Assembly: GCA_003152975.1 (NCBI GenBank)
Contig: PMBP01000325.1
Span: 1-6,908, forward strand
Source: Phycisphaerales bacterium
Lineage (GTDB): Bacteria > Planctomycetota > Phycisphaerae > Sedimentisphaerales > Anaerohalosphaeraceae
Direction: 5' to 3'
DNA length: 6,908 bases
Positions 1 to 6,265 of the stretch are shown here, piece by piece (positions within the stretch are counted from its first letter, which is position 1; each line of letters opens with the position of its first letter). The notes beneath the pieces are model-generated. The model worked only from the letters and a program-made list of their open reading frames with translations. It did no database searches and was not told the origin of the DNA. Made by a program: the position numbers and the translations under genes.

Positions 1-386
1 TTGCCGCGCTTGATGGCCGCCATCGCCGCCACGGCGTGCATGTGATCCGGCGTCGAGACGGTAACCGCGTCGATCTCCTTGTCCATTGTGTCGAACATCA
101 GCCGGAAATTTTTGAACTTGCGGGCCTTGGGAAAATCTTTGAAGGTGCCCGCCGCGTGTTCATAATCCACATCGCACAGGGCTACAATGTTGTTTCCCTC
201 GGCCACCGAATGAACGTCGCCCCCGCCCATACCCGACACGCCGACGCCGGCGATGTTCAACTTGTCGCTGGGCGCCGCTGTTCCGGCCTGGGCCAGGACA
301 TAACGAGGAACGATCGTGAATGCCGCCGCCGCGGCCGTACCCTGAAGAAATGTCCTTCGCGAAATCCGAATTTTGCCTCTGTTCAT
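1..386 (-). CDS. Gfo/Idh/MocA family oxidoreductase with Tat signal (N-terminal part, runs off window)
   Basis: This is the first 128 codons of an NAD(P)-dependent oxidoreductase of the Gfo/Idh/MocA type; the rest lies beyond base 1. Residues 9-15 read SRRTFLQ, a twin-arginine motif. They are followed by an alanine-rich hydrophobic stretch and a likely signal peptidase site after LAQA (residue 34), so the protein is probably exported folded with its cofactor. The Rossmann motif GVGVSG lies at 47-52, and D72 in ALCDVD is placed to bind the cofactor ribose. The family motif TPDHMHA lies at 112-118. The window stops just before the expected EKP lysine motif, so the catalytic residues cannot be judged. 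The ATG is preceded by AGGAGA (394-399) eight bases upstream, which supports this start. The gene is 71 bp downstream of the FAD/Fe-S oxidase with no visible terminator, so co-transcription is likely. Many planctomycetes carry numerous paralogues acting on sugars or polyols; the substrate here is unknown. Confidence 0.9.
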   Translation of the reverse strand, partial: MNRGKIRISRRTFLQGTAAAAAFTIVPRYVLAQAGTAAPSDKLNIAGVGVSGMGGGDVHSVAEGNNIVALCDVDYEHAAGTFKDFPKARKFKNFRLMFDTMDKEIDAVTVSTPDHMHAVAAMAAIKRG

Positions 387-457
387 GCACAATTCTCCTA
401 CTTCAAAGGGTGTCCCGTTTCCGACCGAATCCATCCCCCTCCGGCCGGTATATCCTA

Positions 458-3385
458 TTATTCCATCAAACCATACAAAACGGCCATAATCGTGACCGGA
501 TGGGCCACCATTTTACCCGTCAAATGCTCGATTTGCATCTTGCAGGTTGCACATTCCGTCAACACCACCGGGGACGGATTACCCTGGATGGCCCGCGCCA
601 TGTCTTTGCCAATTTCGGCCGACAACTCGCGATTCTTTCGCTGCATCCCGAAGGTCCCCGCCAGTCCGCAACACCCGGCATGGACATCCGTCAGCTTGAC
701 CCCGGCCAGTTTCGCCAATAAGGAGACGCTTGATCCCTGGGCCCGCATTGCACACAAATGACAGGGAGCATGATACGCATATTCCGAGTGCAGCAGGATC
801 GTCCAATCGTGTTCGCCGGCGGCGCCTATTGCCGAACGGTCCGGCATCGGTTTGAGCCGTCCCTGCCGACGAAAGTCTTCCAGATAACTCATCAGTTCGT
901 AGGTATTTTCGCTGACCCGACGGGCGTCATCCGAGGAATCCAGCAACCGAAGCTCTTCCCGCAAAAACAACGCCGCACTGGGTTCCGAACAAATAATTTT
1001 CCGGCCTTCCTTGACAGCCCACACAAAGGACCGGAGCGAGTACTGCATTTCCTTGCGGGCCGTTTTAAGATCGCCATACACAAAGGCCGGCAGCGGCGAC
1101 GGTCTCTGGTCGGGAACAATCACGTCGATCCCATTGTGCCGGAGGATCTTGATGACCGCAAACCCCAGTTCGTGATCGTTGAAATTGGCATAGCTATCGA
1201 CAAAGTAAGCCACCCGATCGATCGGCTCGGTCACGGGGGCAACCGATGCAAGGTAGTCTCGGCTCTTGGCCAGGAACGATCCCCGCTGAAACCTCGGCAG
1301 CGGACGCATCCGATCCACACCCACCAACCGCTGCATCATATATCTCGGAAACCGCCAGCCCAGAACCCAGTTGCTCAACGGGGCAAACACGCTGCCCATA
1401 ACGCTCATCTTCCGGTTCCGCGCCAGCGCCCACTCCGCACGGCGGAATCCCTTTCGCCGCCCTACTTCCGCTCGGGCCTCGATCACCAGCTTGGAAATGT
1501 CCACTCCCGCAGGGCATTCCACCGTACACATCTTGCAGTTGACACAATGTCCGAGGATTGTCTTGAATTCATCGGAGGTGAAATCCTTTTCCGAAAGCAC
1601 GCCCGTGATCCACGCCCGCAGCAGGTTGGCCTTGCCGCGCGAGCAATCCGTCTCCTGGCCCAGCGCCCGGAACACCGGGCACATCCGTGCCCCCGGCCGG
1701 CAACTGAGGCACACCCCGTCGCCGTTGCATTGATCGATCTCGAAGCGGAACTCGTCCGGGTCAAACAGGAGGTTGGTCTTGAGCCGCTCCGGCATCGGCA
1801 GATTCGCCGCCCGCAGATTTTGGGTCATGACTTCCGGATCATCGTTGATCACCTTGCCGGGATTCATCAGGCCCGTCGGGTCGAACAAATCTTTCACATG
1901 TCGCAGGATCTGATAATACGAATCGCCGTACTGCCGCTTGAGGAACGCCGCCCGCAACAGGCCGTCGGCATGTTCGCCGCTGATCGACCCGCCCAGCGAC
2001 CAGGCCAGATCAAAGACTTCCGCGGCGATCTTGACCATCCGCTGGACTTCTTCCGGCCGGCTCAGGTCAAGATACGGCCGGATGTGCAACTCCCCGTCGC
2101 CCGCATGACCGTAAAAGGCCATGGGGATGTCGTACTTGGACCCGATCTTCTGCAGGCCGGCGATATACACGCCAAGCTTGCTGTGCTCGACGGCGACATC
2201 CTCGATAAACGCGATCGGATGCGACGGTCCCTTATCGCGGTTGAGCAATGGAACCGCATCCTTCCTCGATTGCCACAACCGTTGCTGGCTTTGAGCGTCG
2301 AACACTCGCATCGATCCGCAGATCAGATCCTTCACGGCCGCTTCCGTGCGGACAATTCCGGCCTCAACCTCGGCGCGATCCTGCCCCACATGTTCGATCA
2401 TCAGCGAAGCGACGCCCTTACTGGGAAAGATATCCGCATACTGCGGGTAGGCCTTCAGGGCCATCTCGACCAGCGTTCGGTCCATCAATTCGCACGCCGA
2501 TGGGCCGGTTTCCACAATCAACGGCACGGCCTTGGCCATCCGTTCGAAGCTGTCAAACTCAACCTGCAGCAGGGCCTTAACCTTCGGCAATGCGACCGTC
2601 CGCAGGGACACCTCGGTGATGATCCCCAGCGTCCCCTCCGATCCGGCCATCAATTTGGCCAAATCCAGCCGCCCATCATGATAGATCCCCTTGAGCCGGT
2701 ATCCCGAACGATTTCGCCGGGTTTTGGGCAACGCCTCCTCGATCAGACCCTCCGTCCCCTCCAGCAGTTTGACCAGATTCCGGGATATTCGATGAATCGT
2801 CGTTTCCTTTTCCTGCGGCAGACTCGGATCATAATTGTTGCTCAGCTCCGCAATCGAGCTGTCGGCCAGAACCACTTCCATCCGCTCAATGAATTCGGCG
2901 ATATAGCCATACTGAAGTGAGTGGGCCCCGGTGGCGTTGTTGGCAACGATGCCCCCGATCACCGCTCGGTTTCCGCTGGACGGATCCGGGCCGATCTTTC
3001 GGCCAAACGGGGCCAAATAGGCGTTCAGTTCATCCAGAACCACCCCCGGCTGGCAGACCACCACCTCCCCATCCCGCTGGACGCCCAGGATCTTGTTCAT
3101 GTGCCGGGCCGTATGGATGACAATCCCGCCGGTCAGGGCCTCACCGGCAAGGCCGCTGCCTGCGCCTCGGGCCGCGACGGGAATGCCGTGTTCCCCGGCA
3201 TAGCGAACCACGGCCGACACCTCTTCGGCCGTACGCGGGGTTGCCACGCACAGCGGCAGTATCTGGTAGATGCTTGAATCGGTGCTGAAGGCAATGCGGG
3301 TGAAGATGTCCGTTCGGATATCCTCCGTACCGCCCGACAACACCTTACCCAGATCCTTCTTGATATGTTCCGGCTTTACCGCCAC
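458..3385 (-). CDS. FAD-binding and (4Fe-4S)-binding oxidoreductase, GlcD/YdiJ-like, 975 aa from GTG
   Basis: A large fused flavin and iron-sulfur dehydrogenase, probably oxidising a D-2-hydroxy acid (lactate, glycolate or 2-hydroxyglutarate type) and passing electrons to a quinone; the substrate is inferred from the family only. Numbering is from the upstream ATG at 3427; subtract 14 for the GTG start. The FAD domain spans about 55-280, with ARGAGSGLAGE (87-97) and GPDPSSGNRAVIGG (146-159). The FAD-oxidase C-terminal domain runs to about 530, with GHAGDGELH (440-448) and SGEHADG (483-489). The Fe-S part has an unusual first cysteine set (C567, C573, C576, C583) and a canonical second cluster C628-x2-C-x2-C-x3-C638-P. 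The C-terminal cysteine-rich CCG domain has C889, C919-C920, C959 and C962. The matching first CCG half lacks nearly all its cysteines. Length is close to E. coli YdiJ (about 1018 aa). The GTG start is chosen because a promoter -10 box overlaps the upstream ATG and GGGAG precedes the GTG by 5 bases. Identity of the class is secure; the exact start is less so. Confidence 0.93.
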   Translation of the reverse strand: MAVKPEHIKKDLGKVLSGGTEDIRTDIFTRIAFSTDSSIYQILPLCVATPRTAEEVSAVVRYAGEHGIPVAARGAGSGLAGEALTGGIVIHTARHMNKILGVQRDGEVVVCQPGVVLDELNAYLAPFGRKIGPDPSSGNRAVIGGIVANNATGAHSLQYGYIAEFIERMEVVLADSSIAELSNNYDPSLPQEKETTIHRISRNLVKLLEGTEGLIEEALPKTRRNRSGYRLKGIYHDGRLDLAKLMAGSEGTLGIITEVSLRTVALPKVKALLQVEFDSFERMAKAVPLIVETGPSACELMDRTLVEMALKAYPQYADIFPSKGVASLMIEHVGQDRAEVEAGIVRTEAAVKDLICGSMRVFDAQSQQRLWQSRKDAVPLLNRDKGPSHPIAFIEDVAVEHSKLGVYIAGLQKIGSKYDIPMAFYGHAGDGELHIRPYLDLSRPEEVQRMVKIAAEVFDLAWSLGGSISGEHADGLLRAAFLKRQYGDSYYQILRHVKDLFDPTGLMNPGKVINDDPEVMTQNLRAANLPMPERLKTNLLFDPDEFRFEIDQCNGDGVCLSCRPGARMCPVFRALGQETDCSRGKANLLRAWITGVLSEKDFTSDEFKTILGHCVNCKMCTVECPAGVDISKLVIEARAEVGRRKGFRRAEWALARNRKMSVMGSVFAPLSNWVLGWRFPRYMMQRLVGVDRMRPLPRFQRGSFLAKSRDYLASVAPVTEPIDRVAYFVDSYANFNDHELGFAVIKILRHNGIDVIVPDQRPSPLPAFVYGDLKTARKEMQYSLRSFVWAVKEGRKIICSEPSAALFLREELRLLDSSDDARRVSENTYELMSYLEDFRRQGRLKPMPDRSAIGAAGEHDWTILLHSEYAYHAPCHLCAMRAQGSSVSLLAKLAGVKLTDVHAGCCGLAGTFGMQRKNRELSAEIGKDMARAIQGNPSPVVLTECATCKMQIEHLTGKMVAHPVTIMAVLYGLME

Positions 3386-3390
3386 AATCG

Positions 3391-3395
3391 CTCCC
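3391..3395 (-). promoter_or_regulatory. Ribosome binding site supporting the GTG start of the FAD/Fe-S oxidase
   Basis: GGGAG on the minus strand lies five bases before GTG at 3385-3383. The longer reading frame from ATG 3427 adds 14 residues (MLQCRIGGFALGAI) and has no purine-rich Shine-Dalgarno in front of it. The residues after GTG (AVKPEHIKKDL) look like a normal start for this family. A TTG at 3397 is a less likely alternative. Confidence 0.5.
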
Positions 3396-3425
3396 AATGC
3401 AAATCCGCCGATCCTGCATTGGAGC

Positions 3426-3454
3426 ATTATACCGGCTTACCCCCCGCTCGACAA
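3426..3454 (-). promoter_or_regulatory. Candidate sigma70-type promoter of the FAD/Fe-S oxidase
   Basis: On the minus strand TTGTCG (3454-3449) is followed after exactly 17 bases by a perfect TATAAT (3431-3426). The -10 box matches the consensus 6/6 and the -35 box 3/6. Transcription would begin near 3419-3420, giving a leader of roughly 35 bases before GTG 3385. It lies in the gap between the membrane protein gene and the oxidase, so the oxidase and downstream Gfo/Idh/MocA gene may be expressed independently of the transporter. This is a motif match only. Confidence 0.5.
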
Positions 3455-3489
3455 TCCTCGAACCGGGCAGGATATCCCGAGCTTCGATA

Positions 3490-4224
3490 TCAGCTGGTTA
3501 TGGGTGGAAAATGGATCTTGATCGGATGAAGAAAATGCACGGCCCCCGCGAAGGGAATCACAAACATAAACGGCAGAAACACGGCCACAGGATAGTGCCA
3601 CCATCGGGGTCGTCGCGTCCCGGCCCGTTCCGGCAGGCAATAGGCCGGCAGATAGACCATCAGCCCATAGACAAACATCCAAAATCCCACCGATGCCAGG
3701 GCCTGTAAACCGGCCATGCTCATCTCCGCCAGTGTCCCCGTCAGCCCGAACAGGAACATCACTTCCAGGGGTGAATAATCGATTTTCCGCAACAGCACCG
3801 CCCAGCAGATGAACATCGGCACAAACACCACCACGCTGTGCAGGCACACCACATCCAGGTAATTCGCCGACGCTGTGATATAGGCCTGCCCCACCTCCAC
3901 CCCGAAGACCGGCGCCAGATTCGTCATCGTCACCGTGACCGCCTCCTCCAGCAATGCCATTCCCGTACAGAACAGCACGAACTTGACCGGCCATCGGATC
4001 GGGATGGGTCCAACGAAACGCCGGATATGCTTCTTGAAAACCATACTGACCAGACCCACGCCGATGCACCACAGCAGGATCAATCCCCACGCCATGCACA
4101 GAACCGCCCGCCCAATCGGATTGGGCCAATTCAACACAAACACCAGCGCCGAAGTCGCAAAACCATACACGGCCAGCACAATTAACAGAATCCGAAGGAA
4201 ACGATCGGTTTTATATCTCATCAT
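3490..4224 (-). CDS. Uncharacterised polytopic membrane protein, 244 aa
   Basis: I do not recognise this family by name. The protein is strongly hydrophobic, with about seven candidate membrane segments near residues 10-31, 38-62, 78-100, 122-146, 150-172, 173-197 and 210-230, and a basic N-terminus (MMRYKTDRFLR). Polar and charged residues sit inside or at the edge of predicted membrane segments: E93-E94 in LLEEAVT, N102, N121, H129, E154 and E167. The paired glutamate recalls the CPBP (CaaX protease/bacteriocin-processing) motif EExxxR, but the arginine and the downstream FxxxH and HxxxN motifs are not evident, so that assignment is not supported. Two ATG codons stand in tandem; no clear Shine-Dalgarno is visible. 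The gene follows the ABC transporter by 81 bp on the same strand and ends 104 bp before the oxidase start. Its base composition and codon use resemble its neighbours, so it looks resident and functional. Confidence 0.85.
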   Translation of the reverse strand: MMRYKTDRFLRILLIVLAVYGFATSALVFVLNWPNPIGRAVLCMAWGLILLWCIGVGLVSMVFKKHIRRFVGPIPIRWPVKFVLFCTGMALLEEAVTVTMTNLAPVFGVEVGQAYITASANYLDVVCLHSVVVFVPMFICWAVLLRKIDYSPLEVMFLFGLTGTLAEMSMAGLQALASVGFWMFVYGLMVYLPAYCLPERAGTRRPRWWHYPVAVFLPFMFVIPFAGAVHFLHPIKIHFPPITS

Positions 4225-4227
4225 TAT

Positions 4228-4287
4228 AGTGTAACGGATTGTTCAGGCACTGCCAACCGGAAACGCCGTACTCTAAAGAGTGTAACG
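4228..4287. repeat. Pair of 9-bp direct repeats in the transporter/membrane-protein gap
   Basis: AGTGTAACG occurs at 4228-4236 and again at 4279-4287, 51 bases apart. The second copy overlaps the short inverted repeat ACTCT-AA-AGAGT (4270-4281). They lie upstream of the membrane-protein gene. They could be a pair of regulator sites or simple chance in an 81-bp gap. No T-run follows the inverted repeat, so it is not a typical terminator. Confidence 0.3.
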
Positions 4288-4305
4288 CTGAATACCGGCG
4301 ATGAG

Positions 4306-5958
4306 TTACTTGAAGTCTTCGGGATTGTACTGGGTTTCGTAGCGGGTGCCGCCCAGACGCAGGGCCGCCAGCTCGGCCTCGCTGACCTTGCCGTGGATGA
4401 ATTCCTGCACGATGGAATTGGGATGGTTGCGGATGTGGTCGGCGTCGCCGTCGGCGATGATCTTGCCGTTGTGGAACATGATAATCCGATCGGCGATCTT
4501 GTAGGCGCTGTTCATGTCGTGGGTAACGACGATGCTGGTCACATGTAGCTCGCGCTTGAGCTTGAGGATTAGTTCGTTGATGATGTCCGAGCGAACCGGG
4601 TCCAGACCCGTCGTGGGCTCGTCATACATGATGATTTCGGGATTCAGCGCGATCGCCCGGGCCAGGGCCACGCGTTTTTTCTGCCCGCCCGATAAGCTGG
4701 CGGGGTACTGATGCTGAAAGCCGTCCATGCCGACCATCGCCAGCTTGCTCTTGACCAGCTCGTCCAGGGCCTTCCAGTTGGTGGTTTTCTGTTTCTGCTG
4801 GATGGGGAAAATGATATTCTCATACACGGTCAAACTGTCGAACAGGGCGCTCATCTGAAAACAGAACCCGTATTGCCGGCGAATCTCAGCCAGTTGTTTT
4901 TCGCTGAGATTGTCGATCCGCTGTCCCTTGAAATAAACCTCGCCGCTGCTGGGCCGTTCCAGAACGATCATGTGTTTCATCAGGACCGTCTTGCCGCAGC
5001 CGCTGCGGCCGATGATGACGGTGGTTTTGCCCTTTTCGATCGCCACGGTCACATTGTCCAGGACCAGCCGGTCGTCATACCGCTTGGTCAGTTCCCGAAC
5101 CACAATGATGCCGCTGTTATTGTCAATTGCCGGTCGGATCATAAGGACTGCCAAGAGCGACTTGATGGGCCAGAAGGTCAGAAAGATCGACTTGACGACC
5201 ACGGCATAGATGAAATTGATGACCAGAATGGAGATAAAGCTGCCGACAAAGGCCTCGGTGCAGGCCTCGCCGACGCCCTGGGCCCCTTCCCGACAGTTGA
5301 ATCCCTTGTAGCAGCCGATCATCGCGATCGCCCCGCCGAAAAACAATCCCTTGAGCGACCCGGTCATTATGTCCCACAGCTCGACGGACTGGGCGCTGTA
5401 ATCCCAATAGGCCCGGCTGTTGATTCCCAGTTGAATCACGCTGACAAAATACCCGCCCAGGATACCCAACAGGTCGGCATAAATGATCAGTAGCGGCGTC
5501 AGCAGCAGGCACGCCAGAACCCTTGGAGTCACCAGATACTTCACCGGATCGACTCCCATGCTCCGCACGGCCGCGATCTGCTCAGTAACATTCATCGTTC
5601 CCAGTTCCGCCGTCAGTGCTCCGCCCACCCGCCCCGCCAGCATAACGGCCGCAAGAACCGGACCCAGTTCCTTGACGACGGAGATGTTGATCAATACCCC
5701 CAGCGGCTCTTCCAACCCCATGCCGGCCAATTGATCATACGCCTGAATCGCAAGCACCATACCCACGAATGCCCCGGTAATCATAATGACCGGAACGCTT
5801 CCGACTCCGATCAGATTCATCTGCGACCAGATCAGGGGATATGAACGCGGTTGGAATAAGCTTAAAATCGAGCAACGCGCACCATGGTTGGCGAACCGGG
5901 CAAATCGGCCCATGTACTCAATCCGTTTGATGGTTGTTGCACCGAGTTCTTCGATCAT
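4306..5958 (-). CDS. Fused MlaE-type permease and MlaF-type ATPase of a lipid ABC transporter, 550 aa
   Basis: One polypeptide carries the permease and the ATPase of an Mla/MCE-type phospholipid transporter, which normally works at the inner membrane with an MCE (MlaD) partner. Residues 1-272 are MlaE-like: an amphipathic N-terminus, several membrane segments, and the signature segment around ELGTMNVTEQI (118-128) and MGVDPVKYLVTPRVLA (134-149). Residues about 284-530 are the ATPase: Walker A GRSGCGKT (317-324), Q-loop Q368, signature LSGGQ (422-426), Walker B IIMYDEP (442-448), D-loop GLDP (451-454) and switch histidine H480. All catalytic motifs are intact. The join (LLAVLMIRPAIDNN, about 268-281) is in frame with no stop. 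M273 could be a relic of a separate ATPase start, but no good ribosome site precedes it. The start ATG has AGGTGG (5970-5965) six bases upstream. No MCE-domain, periplasmic or STAS (MlaB) gene is in the window. The gene reads away from the divergent intergenic region. Confidence 0.95.
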   Translation of the reverse strand: MIEELGATTIKRIEYMGRFARFANHGARCSILSLFQPRSYPLIWSQMNLIGVGSVPVIMITGAFVGMVLAIQAYDQLAGMGLEEPLGVLINISVVKELGPVLAAVMLAGRVGGALTAELGTMNVTEQIAAVRSMGVDPVKYLVTPRVLACLLLTPLLIIYADLLGILGGYFVSVIQLGINSRAYWDYSAQSVELWDIMTGSLKGLFFGGAIAMIGCYKGFNCREGAQGVGEACTEAFVGSFISILVINFIYAVVVKSIFLTFWPIKSLLAVLMIRPAIDNNSGIIVVRELTKRYDDRLVLDNVTVAIEKGKTTVIIGRSGCGKTVLMKHMIVLERPSSGEVYFKGQRIDNLSEKQLAEIRRQYGFCFQMSALFDSLTVYENIIFPIQQKQKTTNWKALDELVKSKLAMVGMDGFQHQYPASLSGGQKKRVALARAIALNPEIIMYDEPTTGLDPVRSDIINELILKLKRELHVTSIVVTHDMNSAYKIADRIIMFHNGKIIADGDADHIRNHPNSIVQEFIHGKVSEAELAALRLGGTRYETQYNPEDFK

Positions 5959-6078
5959 GAACCACCACCTATTCGCTCTTTTACTTTATCGGACTTCTGA
6001 CAACCCGCAAATTGAAAATCAGGCCCGACAACGATCCTATTCCTTATCGACCGTTTCCTACAGCAGTTTTAATTCAGT

Positions 6079-6110
6079 ATCAAATCCTTGATTGGAGTAA
6101 TTCCATCAAG
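6079..6110. promoter_or_regulatory. Hairpin with a competing alternative stem
   Basis: CTTGAT-T-GGA (6087-6096) pairs with TCC-ATCAAG (6102-6110) around a five-base loop, giving a nine-pair stem with one bulged T at 6093. The same TTGAT (6088-6092) can instead pair with ATCAA at 6079-6083 around a four-base loop, so the two stems exclude each other. Neither is followed by a T-run on either strand, so it is not a standard terminator. It could be an operator or an RNA element in the leader of the plus-strand gene, or chance in AT-rich DNA. Confidence 0.35.
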
Positions 6111-6120
6111 AACAGTAAGT

Positions 6121-6234
6121 ATGGATAAATTATTTCAACGAAGCCATCTTTCCTATTTTAACTTAAGTTTTCTCGATCACATTTCCGAATCTTTATATAT
6201 TGCCCAATTTAACGCCGTGTTTAAGGAAATGTAA
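6121..6234 (+). CDS. Possible 37-aa small ORF upstream of the cobalamin-type gene (weak)
   Basis: ATG at 6121 opens 37 codons ending in TAA at 6232-6234, finishing 31 bases before the next gene on the same strand. The product would start MDKLFQRSHLSYFNL and end FNAVFKEM; it has no signal peptide or known motif. The region upstream (AAGAACAGTAAGT) offers only a poor ribosome site. The ORF is about 30% GC, unlike the neighbouring genes, which argues against a conserved gene and for chance in AT-rich DNA. If real it could be a leader peptide for the downstream gene. Confidence 0.15.
   Translation: MDKLFQRSHLSYFNLSFLDHISESLYIAQFNAVFKEM
6160..6169. repeat. 10-bp perfect palindrome
   Basis: AACTTAAGTT reads the same on both strands. 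It lies in the AT-rich divergent region about 100 bases before the plus-strand start and about 200 before the minus-strand start, a position compatible with a dimeric regulator site. It does not extend further as a palindrome. It is short enough to be chance. Confidence 0.25.
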
Positions 6235-6265
6235 ATATACACTATCTACGATTTTGAGGCGATCC

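Larger units (their letters stand above)
5959..6265. other. Divergent AT-rich intergenic region with no assured gene
   Basis: This 307-bp gap lies between the start of the ABC transporter (minus) and the start of the cobalamin-type protein (plus), so it must carry both promoters unless one gene has a distant one. Bases 6061-6240 are about 31% GC by hand count, clearly below the flanking genes. I could not find a convincing -35/-10 pair in either direction; the best minus-strand candidate is TTGCGG (6010-6005) with TAAAGT (5988-5983), 16 bases apart, which is weak. The region contains a hairpin, a 10-bp palindrome and one possible small ORF, listed separately. Confidence 0.7.

Noticed and set aside
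758..2920. A 720-codon open frame on the plus strand antisense to the FAD/Fe-S oxidase
   Set aside because: The translation is rich in Arg, Pro, His and Gln with no domain, and it mirrors the codon bias of the oxidase on the other strand, which has clear FAD and Fe-S motifs. It is a shadow.
3437..4129. A 230-codon minus-strand frame overlapping the membrane-protein gene
   Set aside because: It is glycine-rich and of low similarity to real proteins, and lies in another frame of the 244-residue membrane protein, whose hydrophobic segments are far more convincing.
4223..4228. TATAAT overlapping the ATG of the membrane-protein gene, as a second promoter
   Set aside because: No acceptable -35 box at 16-18 bases (TTGGCA is 22 bases away), and transcription would start inside the coding sequence.
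4270..4281. ACTCT-AA-AGAGT as a terminator after the ABC transporter
   Set aside because: The stem is only four to five pairs and no T-run follows on the minus strand.
4711..5493. A 260-codon plus-strand frame opposite the ABC transporter
   Set aside because: It has repetitive Asp/His/Gln content, no motif and no ribosome site, and lies antisense to a gene with all ABC signatures.
5959..6265. Cobalamin riboswitch in front of the cobalamin-type gene
   Set aside because: No B12-box-like conserved segment is visible on either strand and the gap is short for the full element.
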